The notes under the pieces were generated by a model. That model was not told the origin of the DNA, ran no database searches, and saw nothing but the letters and a program-made list of their open reading frames with translations. 42,914 nt of DNA from a virus, in IMG/VR virus record IMGVR_UViG_3300005253_000036, positions 1 through 42,914 of that record, one strand, 5' to 3'. Shown piece after piece: positions 23,814 through 30,388 of the stretch; the stretch's first letter is position 1; every line of letters begins with the position of its first letter. Position numbers and translations under genes: made by a program.

Positions 23814-24064
23814 GAGTCCACAGGAGCGGGCGCAATCGCGGGTCATTCAACCGCAGAGGGCTCAACCAGCTAGGCGGCATCGGGGCCTTAGAGGAGGTCC
23901 TACTTGCCCTCGCCAGCGCCCAGGCTGTACTAGGTATGACTGACGGCCAGCTTGAACGCGCCTCCGGTGTCCCGTCTGGTGTCATTGGTAGGTTGCGAAA
24001 GGGGCGAGGGTTCCCAACCTGTCTATGGAAGATAACTGGCTACCTGGAGTCTCAGTTGAGCTAG
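23810..24064 (+). CDS. Small helix-turn-helix regulator (XRE-like)
   Basis: 84 aa, GTG at 23810 coupled by GTGA. Basic N-terminus (RVHRSGRNRGSFNRRGLNQ), then residues 25-84 in five-helix XRE style with LGMTDGQLERASGVPSGVIGR as helices 2-3 and KGRGFPTCLWKITGYLES as the end. A plausible repressor or activator of phage promoters; the palindromes at 19809 and 19904 are candidate targets by inference only. Its stop codon lies within the basal stem of RNA element F. Confidence 0.65.
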   Translation: MRVHRSGRNRGSFNRRGLNQLGGIGALEEVLLALASAQAVLGMTDGQLERASGVPSGVIGRLRKGRGFPTCLWKITGYLESQLS

Positions 24065-24153
24065 ACCTTCTCGCGCTGCTGCCGAACCCAAGGAGCGGGT
24101 TGAGGAGACTTGCGGGAGTTGGGGTCGGTGGCAGCACCGGACGGTCTAGTAGT
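24061..24153 (+). other. Structured intercistronic RNA element F
   Basis: CTAGACC (24061-24067) pairs with GGTCTAG (24143-24149); the left arm contains the stop codon of the HTH gene. TGCTGCC (24077-24083) pairs with GGCAGCA (24130-24136). Inside lies a hairpin AACCC/GGGTT. GGACGGTCTAGTAGT at 24139-24153 overlaps the closing stem and precedes the next RBS. Confidence 0.75.
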
Positions 24154-24166
24154 ATGGAGGTGACCA

Positions 24167-24379
24167 GTGAAACGGTTAGACACAGGTGTACACCTCATGG
24201 TGGCGACTGAGGAGCAGGCTGATGCCGTCGAGTCGGCGCTCAAGCAGGGGCCGGTGGCACTGATTGCACCGGACGACCCACAAAGCCTGACGCATGGCCT
24301 TGAGGGCTTCCTGGTGGTCATGGTGCATGAGGACGAGCCCGAGTCACACATGAACAAGGCCGTGAGGATACTAGGCTAG
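24167..24379 (+). CDS. Hypothetical small acidic protein
   Basis: 70 aa, GTG at 24167 with GGAGGTGA upstream. ATEEQADAVESALKQGPVALIAPDDPQS followed by GFLVVMVHEDEPESH, a beta-alpha pattern like a small ferredoxin-like or single-domain fold. No family recognised. First gene after RNA element F, so its translation may respond to that structure. Confidence 0.75.
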   Translation: MKRLDTGVHLMVATEEQADAVESALKQGPVALIAPDDPQSLTHGLEGFLVVMVHEDEPESHMNKAVRILG

Positions 24380-24389
24380 GAGGTGAGCG

Positions 24390-24680
24390 ATGCGGTTACA
24401 GTACGACCACTACGGCAACTTCACCATTGCCAGTGACGCGGAGCATGTCTCGGAGCCGGCACTGTACAACGGCATTGCGGCCCTAGAGGTTGATGGCAAG
24501 GTGTTCATAGCCATCAGTCCGCACCACGGGAACAACAACCTCAACCCTGAGAAGGTCTACGAGGTGGTGCCCGTGGAGACGGACGTTGGGCTAAGTGTCC
24601 AATCGGCACCGTGCAGCCTGTTCAGACCAGACGAGGCCTGCCCGCATGGTAGTATACCTGGGGTAGGCCGGGAAGGCTAG
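24390..24680 (+). CDS. Hypothetical protein
   Basis: 96 aa, ATG at 24390 after CTAGGAGGTGAGCG. Beta-rich: QYDHYGNFTIASDAEHVSEPALYNGIAALEVDGKVFIAISPHHG, then KVYEVVPVET. C-terminal part (VGREG) carries the stop codon inside a hairpin. Function unknown. Confidence 0.75.
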   Translation: MRLQYDHYGNFTIASDAEHVSEPALYNGIAALEVDGKVFIAISPHHGNNNLNPEKVYEVVPVETDVGLSVQSAPCSLFRPDEACPHGSIPGVGREG

Positions 24681-24772
24681 TCCTTCCCATGCTGCCGACG
24701 TATGGTAGGGTGCGCTTCATACCCATGCCCTCAAGTTGAAGATGCGCCGGCAGCATAGGACGGATTAGTAGT
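24670..24772 (+). other. Structured intercistronic RNA element B
   Basis: First a hairpin GGGAAGG-CTAGT-CCTTCCC (24670-24688) whose loop contains the TAG stop of the preceding gene. Then ATGCTGCCG (24689-24697) pairs with CGGCAGCAT (24748-24756), a 9-bp basal stem, with GCG/CGC and CTTCA/TGAAG pairs inside (24712-24747). GGACGGATTAGTAGT at 24758-24772 follows, then AAAGGAGGCAGAG and ATG. Confidence 0.8.
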
Positions 24773-24788
24773 CAGAAAGGAGGCAGAG

Positions 24789-24959
24789 ATGCCTAAGCGA
24801 GAGGTCCGAATGGAGCTAGCCAGGACGACCAAGAACACCTACCGCTTCGAAGAGGCGGATGAGAACGGTCCGATTCGGGTGCTCTACATCCAGCAGGCGG
24901 CGTTCCCAGGCGGTGCGCCGGCGGCTATCGTCGTCACCTTCGAGGCGGACAATGCCTAG
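24789..24959 (+). CDS. Hypothetical small protein
   Basis: 56 aa, ATG at 24789 preceded by AAAGGAGGCAGAG. Two strand groups: REVRMELARTTKNTYRFEEAD and RVLYIQQAAFPG, then AAIVVTFEAD. A compact beta protein of a type that recurs in phage early operons. It follows RNA element B and overlaps the next gene by eight bases. Function unknown. Confidence 0.7.
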   Translation: MPKREVRMELARTTKNTYRFEEADENGPIRVLYIQQAAFPGGAPAAIVVTFEADNA

Positions 24960-25119
24960 CCCATTGAACCGCTACCAGTTTGCTCGACTCATAGAGCAGA
25001 TGTTCGGCGCAATCAGCAACGCCGCATCTAGCTGTCCGAACGGCGGTGTCCACCACTTCCAGGGCTATCCTCGGGAGCGGAGTGCGTGTAGGCGGTGCGG
25101 CACCAAGAGGTTCCAATAG
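24952..25119 (+). CDS. Small zinc-finger-like protein
   Basis: 55 aa from ATG at 24952, in the eight-base overlap with the previous gene. Helix RYQFARLIEQMFGAISNAASS, then C-P-N-G-G-V-H-H and C-R-R-C-G, a C...H/CxxC zinc knuckle. Probably nucleic-acid- or protein-binding. No family recognised. Confidence 0.7.
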   Translation: MPSPLNRYQFARLIEQMFGAISNAASSCPNGGVHHFQGYPRERSACRRCGTKRFQ

Positions 25120-25129
25120 GAGGCGACAC

Positions 25130-25342
25130 ATGGCAACCGAAACAGGGCGCATCCATAGTTACCCAGGTGCTCGGGCCAAGGAGATGGTTGACGATGCGGT
25201 TCGCAAGTTCCGCCATGCCCACGACCTGACGCGCTGTACCGAGCACGCAAACGCTGTCCTCAACGATGCGGTTGTCGCTCTACCGCCAGGTACGATGACC
25301 GCATACATCGAACGAACGGAGGAAATCATAAAGGCAGGCTAG
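25130..25342 (+). CDS. Hypothetical small helical protein
   Basis: 70 aa from ATG at 25130, preceded by AGGAGGCGACAC. Helical throughout (RAKEMVDDAVRKFRHAHDLTRCTEHANAVLNDAVVAL, then MTAYIERTEEII). The stop TAG lies in the loop of the first hairpin of RNA element C. Function unknown. Confidence 0.75.
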   Translation: MATETGRIHSYPGARAKEMVDDAVRKFRHAHDLTRCTEHANAVLNDAVVALPPGTMTAYIERTEEIIKAG

Positions 25343-25460
25343 ACCTGCCAACTCCGCCACCGAGGCCCATAGTGAGTGTGATGCCTCACATCTGGCTAAG
25401 GCGACTCGATATGTTGCGGTGCTGACATTCCTCGGTGGTGGTGTTGGACGGTTTAGTGAA
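25333..25460 (+). other. Structured intercistronic RNA element C
   Basis: Hairpin GGCAGG-CTAGA-CCTGCC (25333-25349) carries the TAG stop of the preceding gene in its loop. A 12-bp basal stem joins 25354-25365 (CCGCCACCGAGG) to 25430-25441, with one G-U pair. Inside, GTGAG/CTCAC and other short pairs make a branched interior. GGACGGTTTAGTGAA at 25446-25460 follows, then AAAGGAG. Confidence 0.8.
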
Positions 25461-25471
25461 AGGAGAGACGA

Positions 25472-25681
25472 ATGGCGAAGAAGACCTACAGCCAGCTTCT
25501 TGTCCTACAGTTAGTGGGCCAAGTTGAGGCTCTTGCCCTGTGCAACGAGAGCCTGCAAAACCAGCTTGACAAGGTGGATGCGGTTTTCGTGGGCACGAGG
25601 TTCAACTGGCAGGGCACAGGTAGAGGCAGGATAGAAACCCTTGAGCAGTTAATCAAGGAGGCGGCTAATGTTCTGCCCTGA
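25472..25681 (+). CDS. Hypothetical small protein
   Basis: 69 aa, ATG at 25472 after GAAAGGAGAGACGA. Helical first half (TYSQLLVLQLVGQVEALALCNESLQNQLDKV, a coiled-coil candidate), then ETLEQLIKEAANVL. Overlaps the next gene by 14 bases. Function unknown. Confidence 0.75.
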   Translation: MAKKTYSQLLVLQLVGQVEALALCNESLQNQLDKVDAVFVGTRFNWQGTGRGRIETLEQLIKEAANVLP

Positions 25682-25982
25682 GGACGGAACCAGAATAGAG
25701 CCTTACGCGCCCAGTGCATTAGGCTCGGTGCAGCCATACCCTCCATGCGGCACATGCGGTACACGCTATGTGTACCTCAGTGAGCTTGGACGGTATGAGG
25801 TCGTCGAGGGCTTGGCGTTCAAGGACCTGTACGCGCCGTACTGCACATGCGAACCAGGTAACCATGATGAGGCATGTCCAGTCAACGGGTACGAGGTCTT
25901 CAAGCGCCACCGCGAATACTTCTCCGAAGGGCGCAGAGATGAGGTACCCGCCTCACCTGGCCACCAAGGAGGGTGCCACTGA
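25668..25982 (+). CDS. Zinc-ribbon protein
   Basis: 104 aa, ATG at 25668. C-P-E-D-G near the start with PPCGTCGTRY at about residues 26-35 makes a zinc ribbon; a second Cys set lies at YCTCEPGNHDEACP (57-70). Possibly binds nucleic acid. Coupled on both sides by overlaps. No family recognised. Confidence 0.7.
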   Translation: MFCPEDGTRIEPYAPSALGSVQPYPPCGTCGTRYVYLSELGRYEVVEGLAFKDLYAPYCTCEPGNHDEACPVNGYEVFKRHREYFSEGRRDEVPASPGHQGGCH

Positions 25983-26128
25983 TGCGGCGCTTACTACTGT
26001 GGCTTCACAACAAGCTAGGCGACATCCTAGACTGTTACCCTGGTGAGTGTCGCTGCCAGGAGACCGGCTACGAAGAGGCCAAGGACACCGTAGCCGAGTG
26101 GTTCACACCGCCAGAGAGACTAGCTTAA
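25982..26128 (+). CDS. Hypothetical small Cys-containing protein
   Basis: 48 aa, ATG at 25982 overlapping the preceding stop by one base (TGATG). LLLWLHNKLGDILDCYPGECRCQETG has a C-x5-C-x-C cluster; the rest is acidic (YEEAKDTVAEWFTPPERLA). Function unknown. Confidence 0.65.
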   Translation: MRRLLLWLHNKLGDILDCYPGECRCQETGYEEAKDTVAEWFTPPERLA

Positions 26129-26138
26129 GGAGGACCGC

Positions 26139-26318
26139 ATGAGCGCACAGGACGAGATTTCCGCGGTTATAGATACCTTAGACGATATGATGACCATAAT
26201 CAAAGGCATCATGTCGAAACTTGACAGTGCTCAAGGGGATGCTGAGCAGGAGTTGGAGGACGCGAAGCAGGTGGGCCATGACGAGGGCTACGACGAAGGC
26301 GTTAACGCCCAGAACTAG
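26139..26318 (+). CDS. Small acidic coiled-coil protein
   Basis: 59 aa, ATG at 26139 after AAGGAGGACCGC. Acidic helix-rich: EISAVIDTLDDMMTIIKGIMSKLDSAQGDAEQELEDAK, a likely coiled coil. Acidic DNA-mimic-like composition is compatible with inhibition of host enzymes, but that is speculative. Function unknown. Confidence 0.7.
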   Translation: MSAQDEISAVIDTLDDMMTIIKGIMSKLDSAQGDAEQELEDAKQVGHDEGYDEGVNAQN

Positions 26319-26327
26319 GAGGTAATC

Positions 26328-26747
26328 ATGCAAGACCGAGCACCAGAGGACATACTACGCGAGGAGCAGGAGCGCGAGATGCGCGGTGAGATGCCAGGCA
26401 CCCTGGGCGAGCAGGCGCAACAAGAGGCAGACCACTTGCGGGACGTGCAGAACGACCGTGAGATGGTGACCGATGAGCCTACTCGCCCAACCCTAGGCCT
26501 GCCATACGTGCGGGGAGTGGAGGAGCACCGCGTACTCAACTACTCCTACTGGAACGCCAACGGGGTAGGCATTGCCATCGTTGCCGTTGAAGGTGGCGCC
26601 GCTGACTGGGCCGCATACATAGGCGGGGACGATGGCCAGCGTACCGAAGACTGCGTAGCCTGGACAATACGGCGCGGTTGCAAACTGTCTAGGCAGCAGG
26701 CTCACCGCTGGTTCCCCGACATACCAATCGAGGCGTACCGTGAGTAG
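26328..26747 (+). CDS. Hypothetical early protein
   Basis: 139 aa, ATG at 26328 after CTAGGAGGTAATC. Glu-rich helical N-terminus (PEDILREEQEREMRGEMPG, then GEQAQQEADHLRDVQNDREM), then a beta/alpha domain with LNYSYWNANGVGIAIVAVEGGAADWAAYIGGDDGQRTEDCVAWTIRRGCKLS. Function unknown; the C-terminal block looks conserved in style (Tyr/Gly-rich with two Cys). Confidence 0.7.
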   Translation: MQDRAPEDILREEQEREMRGEMPGTLGEQAQQEADHLRDVQNDREMVTDEPTRPTLGLPYVRGVEEHRVLNYSYWNANGVGIAIVAVEGGAADWAAYIGGDDGQRTEDCVAWTIRRGCKLSRQQAHRWFPDIPIEAYRE

Positions 26748-26883
26748 GTCGAGGCTAGACCCAAAGAACGTGTGGCCCTGCCCACGGTGCTTCCACCTCA
26801 ACATAGCACATGGGCCTAAGTACGGGTGCTGTGTTCGTATCCTTGGTGGGATATGTGACTGCAAGGAGGTAGTCCGACCGTGA
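26740..26883 (+). CDS. Tiny Cys-rich zinc-finger-like protein
   Basis: 47 aa, GTG at 26740 overlapping the previous gene by eight bases. Cys clusters: WPCPRCFHL, then YGCCVRILGGICDCKE, seven Cys in total. Probable zinc ribbon. The GTG-plus-GAGTAGGT start is repeated at the next gene (26880), so the two starts share local sequence. Confidence 0.6.
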   Translation: MSRSRLDPKNVWPCPRCFHLNIAHGPKYGCCVRILGGICDCKEVVRP

Positions 26884-27170
26884 GTAGGTACACCAAGGAG
26901 CACTACGAGGACGTGGCCCGACTTCTAAGGGCTCACCATCTGGAAGGCAACGATTGCGACGTTCAGGATGTAGTCCGTGCCTTCGCGGACCTCTTCGCCA
27001 CCGACAACCCCATCCTCTGCATTTACTGTGGCTACATAAAAGGCACAACTGAGATTTGTGATTCTGCTGACGGACGGCTCCGTAACGAGCACCTGTTTGA
27101 GGGTGGCTTCGACCGTGAGCAATTCCTAGCAGCCTGTGGGCTGGAGCCCGAGGAGTCCTCTGATGGGTGA
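26880..27170 (+). CDS. Hypothetical protein with CxxC
   Basis: 96 aa, GTG at 26880 coupled by GTGA. YTKEHYEDVARLLRAHHLEG is a helix; ILCIYCGYIKGTTEIC at about 47-62 has C-x2-C plus a third Cys, and a fourth Cys lies at AACGLEPEE. Possibly a zinc-ribbon protein. Overlaps the following gene by eight bases. Confidence 0.65.
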   Translation: MSRYTKEHYEDVARLLRAHHLEGNDCDVQDVVRAFADLFATDNPILCIYCGYIKGTTEICDSADGRLRNEHLFEGGFDREQFLAACGLEPEESSDG

Positions 27171-27654
27171 AGTACGCGGCGACATACTCATGGAGTGCGG
27201 GCATACGAACAACGGTGCCTACACCATGAACCCTTGGCCGGCGACTCGAGGCAATGGGGAGGACGAAGGCGGCGCAACTCTAGGCGACCCCGTATGCGGC
27301 ATCTGCGTAGGCATTAACCCAGGCGCAACCAGAGTAGCCGCAACCAAGCCGGACCTCAATGGTCGGGTTGCCATCTGTTCCTCATGTGGTAAGGGCGAGC
27401 AGCCCTCCGACTGGAAGCTGCCGTTCTTTGAGCATAGGGGTCCTGGCTCCATCTGGGCGGCGACCCATTGCCGCTACTGTGGAGGTACTGACACCGAATG
27501 GCACAGCAGAGGGCATTACGCGCCTCACCCAGGGACTGGAGTTGAAGGTGAGGCAGTGCCCTGGGACTCCAGCCGATGTGTGACTGCCGAGTTCACCCCG
27601 AAGGAAGGCCTCGACCACGACTACTACTACTGCGGTTGTCGAGGCTGGGACTAA
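27163..27654 (+). CDS. Multi-knuckle zinc-binding protein
   Basis: 163 aa from ATG at 27163; the in-frame ATG at 27136 lies deeper in the previous gene. Four Cys/His groups: MECGHTNNGA, PVCGICVGI, ICSSCGKGE and THCRYCGGT, plus YYYCGCRGW at the end. That is enough for two or three metal sites. No family recognised; probably a nucleic-acid or protein adaptor. Followed by RNA element D. Confidence 0.7.
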   Translation: MGEVRGDILMECGHTNNGAYTMNPWPATRGNGEDEGGATLGDPVCGICVGINPGATRVAATKPDLNGRVAICSSCGKGEQPSDWKLPFFEHRGPGSIWAATHCRYCGGTDTEWHSRGHYAPHPGTGVEGEAVPWDSSRCVTAEFTPKEGLDHDYYYCGCRGWD

Positions 27655-27668
27655 TGAGTCAATTCCAG

Positions 27669-27753
27669 GCCCGCACCGTACCCGCCATCGCGGTGTATGG
27701 GCAACCGTCCTGCCCTGGGTCGTCGTCTTCCGTGAGGTCACGGCGGCCCAGGG
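27669..27753 (+). other. Structured intercistronic RNA element D (two hairpins)
   Basis: First hairpin: GCCC-g-CACCG (27669-27678) with CGGTG-tat-GGGC (27691-27702). Second: CCCTGGGTCGTCGT (27713-27726) with ACGGCGGCCCAGGG (27740-27753), 14 bp including two G-U pairs. It is followed by TTATATT and then GAAAGGAG, so partial termination or attenuation is possible. It lacks the GGACGG motif seen after F, B and C. Confidence 0.7.
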
Positions 27754-27774
27754 TTATATTGAAAGGAGCCGCGA

Positions 27775-27972
27775 ATGGCTGACCGAATAGTGGCAAGTAC
27801 GGCAGGATTAGGTCACAAGTCTACGGCTATGCGCGACTGGCTGATGACATACTGGCGGCTATGGGAGAAGGGCTATCGAGGACCCATGCCTTACATCATA
27901 GGGCCTATATGGGAGCCTTTGACCATTGAGCCGTACCCTAAGGAGTCGACTCCAGGCACATGGATGCCGTAA
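27775..27972 (+). CDS. Hypothetical small protein
   Basis: 65 aa, ATG at 27775 after GAAAGGAGCCGCGA. Trp/Tyr/Pro-rich: MRDWLMTYWRLWEKGYRGPMPYIIGPIWEPLTIEPYP. Mixed hydrophobic but not a clear membrane helix. It lies between RNA elements D and E. Function unknown. Confidence 0.7.
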   Translation: MADRIVASTAGLGHKSTAMRDWLMTYWRLWEKGYRGPMPYIIGPIWEPLTIEPYPKESTPGTWMP

Positions 27973-27976
27973 GCAT

Positions 27977-28050
27977 GGGGGTTACCGCCGCACCCTCCCT
28001 AAGGTTGATAGCTGAAAGGCACCCCCAATCAGTGAACAGCGGTAACCCCC
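27977..28050 (+). other. Structured intercistronic RNA element E
   Basis: GGGGGTTACCGC (27977-27988) and GCGGTAACCCCC (28039-28050) form a perfect 12-bp stem closing a 50-base interior, in which TGAT and ATCA can pair. It begins right after the stop codon of the 65-aa gene and ends 19 bases before the next ATG. The right arm approaches but does not cover the AACGAGG ribosome binding site. Confidence 0.75.
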
Positions 28051-28069
28051 TCCAAGAACGAGGAAAATT

Positions 28070-28219
28070 ATGCAAACCGTTAAGATGCTAGAGTTAGGTA
28101 CCTGCCAGGAGATAGCCTGCACCGAGCGCCAGCACTACATAGGCAAGGTAGTGTTCCGGTTCTGTGCATCGCATACCCAGGACATCGAGAACGGCAAGGA
28201 GTTGATTCTGAAAGGATGA
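28070..28219 (+). CDS. Hypothetical small protein
   Basis: 49 aa, ATG at 28070 with ACGAGGAAAATT upstream. MQTVKMLELGTCQEIACTERQHYIGKVVFRFCASHT contains three Cys and beta-prone segments, suggesting a small metal-binding or beta protein. Overlaps the next gene by four bases (ATGA). Confidence 0.65.
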   Translation: MQTVKMLELGTCQEIACTERQHYIGKVVFRFCASHTQDIENGKELILKG

Positions 28220-28512
28220 CCACTATGCCGGAAGACGAGCTAACGGCCAAAGATAAGGTAAGGGTCCTCGTCGATGAGGTAATCCGCCAAGGCCTGGGAA
28301 CGATGGAGAGAAGCGGCGTCCCCTTCGACGCGGAGCTAGTAGGCACCTACTTCCTATTAGTTGGCCTGAAGATAGCCCTATTGGACCCTGACCTTGGCAC
28401 CGTACTGGAGACCTCGCTGATGCTCGATAAGAGCGGAGAGAAGCAGGCCCAGGAATCGGTAGCCAGGCTCAAAGACCTGATAGCAATGGTAACACAGGTG
28501 AAGGAGAACTAG
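28216..28512 (+). CDS. Hypothetical helical protein
   Basis: 98 aa, ATG at 28216. Helical and amphipathic: KDKVRVLVDEVIRQGLGTMERSG, then YFLLVGLKIALLDPDLGTVLE and QAQESVARLKDLIAMVTQVKE. Not clearly membrane-spanning. Function unknown. Confidence 0.75.
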   Translation: MTTMPEDELTAKDKVRVLVDEVIRQGLGTMERSGVPFDAELVGTYFLLVGLKIALLDPDLGTVLETSLMLDKSGEKQAQESVARLKDLIAMVTQVKEN

Positions 28513-28513
28513 G

Positions 28514-29032
28514 ATGCCAAGCGACCTTGATGAAAGGAAAGTCCAGGTTATACGTGAAGCGCACGGCGAGACAGGCGCAGTCATCATCGCCGTATATGAG
28601 GCACTGCCTCCTGTGATGGCGCACCGTTGGCTAGAGTACGATTACTGGACGCAGGTGGGCCACATAGAGCGCCTCCGTACGGCACTAAAAGACGGAGGGC
28701 CGTCTCTGCGCCGACCAGTCGGACACGTCACGGACCTCATCAGACGGCTATCCACCTGGCGAGACCGACGGCAGAGTATCACTGATAGGCCCAAGCGCAG
28801 CGGCAAGCCACTGCCCAACACGGAGCTTGATGAGGCCATCGAGCACCTCGAGGAGTACCGCGAACTGCTCGCCTCGTGGATAACGTTGGAGGCAACGAGT
28901 CGGCTTCATCCTGACGACGAGAAGCCTGAGCATGACCTAGGCTGGCCTGACGGGCAGTGTCCCACATGCGGGCACACCGATGACCACACCGTTGACCAGT
29001 GCAACCGCAACCTAGCAGAACGCAAGGAGTAA
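28514..29032 (+). CDS. Hypothetical protein with zinc-knuckle end
   Basis: 172 aa. Helical main part (VQVIREAHGETGAVIIAVYEALPPVMAHRWLEYDYW, then HVTDLIRRLSTWRDRR, LDEAIEHLEEYRELLASW). The C-terminus carries CPTCGHTDDHTVDQC, a possible CxxC...H...C zinc site. No family recognised. One base after the preceding stop, with AAGGAGAACTAGG upstream. Confidence 0.7.
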   Translation: MPSDLDERKVQVIREAHGETGAVIIAVYEALPPVMAHRWLEYDYWTQVGHIERLRTALKDGGPSLRRPVGHVTDLIRRLSTWRDRRQSITDRPKRSGKPLPNTELDEAIEHLEEYRELLASWITLEATSRLHPDDEKPEHDLGWPDGQCPTCGHTDDHTVDQCNRNLAERKE

Positions 29033-29089
29033 CATAGGAGGTGCAACCACAGGAACGCAAGACGGTACCTAGTCATACCATGCCTGATA

Positions 29090-29590
29090 GTGGGACTAGC
29101 CGTGGGGCTGGTACTAGGAGCGACCGATGAGAGTGACCCTATCGCAGACGGAGTGGCAGTTGGTAGTCCGTCTATATCCATTAACGAAGAGGAGTTAGTA
29201 GGTGTTCCACCTCATACACTGGCTGACCTGCAAGCACAAGGACGTGCATCGGCTACCACGGCCAAGACTGGAGTGGACGAGGCAGACATCACCGCAGATG
29301 TCATGGGACGACCTGAAAGCAGGATGGCCAAGGATACGGAGGCCCTTATCTGTGCCTACTCCTGGCCCCAGGGGTGCGCGTATTGGACAGGCATAGCGCG
29401 GTGCGAGAGTACCCTTGGCCAGGACCCCAGTGCCTATGCCGACTCGAACCCGTACGTGGGCCTGCTCCAGATATGGGTCGGGCACGGCTACGGAAGGGAG
29501 TGGCTGAAGGTAGACACAAACAATGTCCTAGCAGCCTGGGAGTTAAGCCATGAAGGAACAAGGACAAGTCCCTGGCCGTACTGCCAATGA
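29090..29590 (+). CDS. Lytic transglycosylase-like protein with membrane anchor
   Basis: 166 aa from GTG at 29090, but the true start is probably further upstream. Residues 85-166 read as a lysozyme-like SLT domain: WTGIARCESTLGQDPSAYA with E106 as likely catalytic acid, PYVGLLQIWVGHGYG and NVLAAWELS, ending WPYC; four Cys (88, 96, 105, 165) may pair. The frame upstream encodes RRYLVIPCLIVGLAVGLVLGA, a signal anchor preceded by basic residues, and TAGGAGG lies at 29035-29041, yet no ATG, GTG or TTG follows it in frame. A mutation, non-standard start or sequence error may explain this. Cell-wall lysis from an early position is notable. Confidence 0.6.
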   Translation: MGLAVGLVLGATDESDPIADGVAVGSPSISINEEELVGVPPHTLADLQAQGRASATTAKTGVDEADITADVMGRPESRMAKDTEALICAYSWPQGCAYWTGIARCESTLGQDPSAYADSNPYVGLLQIWVGHGYGREWLKVDTNNVLAAWELSHEGTRTSPWPYCQ

Positions 29591-30011
29591 GATAGACCTT
29601 GAGCGCCAGTTGGCGGAGGTGCAACGGTGCGACGACTGTGCCGACTCCCCTGAAGACATAAGGCTACCAGCGGGGTATCGGTGCTACTTCTGCGACAAAC
29701 GGTTCTGTGGCCCTCATGCGAAGATGCACTTCAAGGACGGGGCAACGACGGCTACGGCTTTGGCCGAGGCACAGGCCCGACTACGGAAGGCCAACTGTGC
29801 ATACGGTGACGGCTGGATTAGTGACGACCTGGAGTGCGGGGTTGACGTGGAGCCCTGGTGTGGGAAACACGCCGTCCTGTACCACATCAAGGCGAACAAG
29901 GAGGCGCAGGGGAAGCTGGACGCGGTAGAGACATGGCGCAAGCAACCTAGAGGTAAGGGTGGCATGGCTGAACTTGACCGTATCCTGTGCGGCACCAAGG
30001 AGGACGAATGA
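29550..30011 (+). CDS. Zinc-finger-like protein
   Basis: 153 aa, ATG at 29550, overlapping the transglycosylase-like gene by 41 bases. VQRCDDCADSP and YRCYFCDKRFCGPHAKMH give a C-x2-C / C-x2-C / C-x2-H pattern near residues 27-60. A second Cys set (ECGVDVEPWCGKHAVLYH) lies at about 95-112. Possibly two zinc sites. Function unknown. Confidence 0.7.
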   Translation: MKEQGQVPGRTANEIDLERQLAEVQRCDDCADSPEDIRLPAGYRCYFCDKRFCGPHAKMHFKDGATTATALAEAQARLRKANCAYGDGWISDDLECGVDVEPWCGKHAVLYHIKANKEAQGKLDAVETWRKQPRGKGGMAELDRILCGTKEDE

Positions 30012-30388
30012 GTAAGCATATCCATGATGGACGCTCCCACTGTCCGGCTTGCGCTCTGGAAAAGATAGGCCAACAAAAGCAAGAGATTGCCGACCTTGAG
30101 GCCGAGAACGCCCGCCTACAGGAGCGCGAGGATAAGGTTCTGGCGGCTTTGGCTCAGGCGCTTGGTGCGGCAGCCACGACGCCAGCCCACACGGACAGTC
30201 CCGCAAAGTATGTGACGATATTGGCTGAGGAGCGCAACGGCTACAAGGCGCGGGACAAGCTGCGCGGGGAGGCGCTGCAAGCTGATGGGCATGACGCTGG
30301 GCCGTTCCCTAAACACCCACGCCATGATTGTCAAGGCTGTGCCGCCATCGCCGCCACGCCCGAAGAGAGGGAGAAGGAGAAACGATGA
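30008..30388 (+). CDS. Coiled-coil protein with Cys knuckles
   Basis: 126 aa from ATG at 30008, sharing ATGA with the previous stop. HCPACALEKIG gives one CxxC, then a coiled coil IADLEAENARLQEREDKVLAAL, and a C-terminal HDCQGCAAI. Plausible metal-linked dimer. Function unknown. Confidence 0.65.
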   Translation: MSKHIHDGRSHCPACALEKIGQQKQEIADLEAENARLQEREDKVLAALAQALGAAATTPAHTDSPAKYVTILAEERNGYKARDKLRGEALQADGHDAGPFPKHPRHDCQGCAAIAATPEEREKEKR

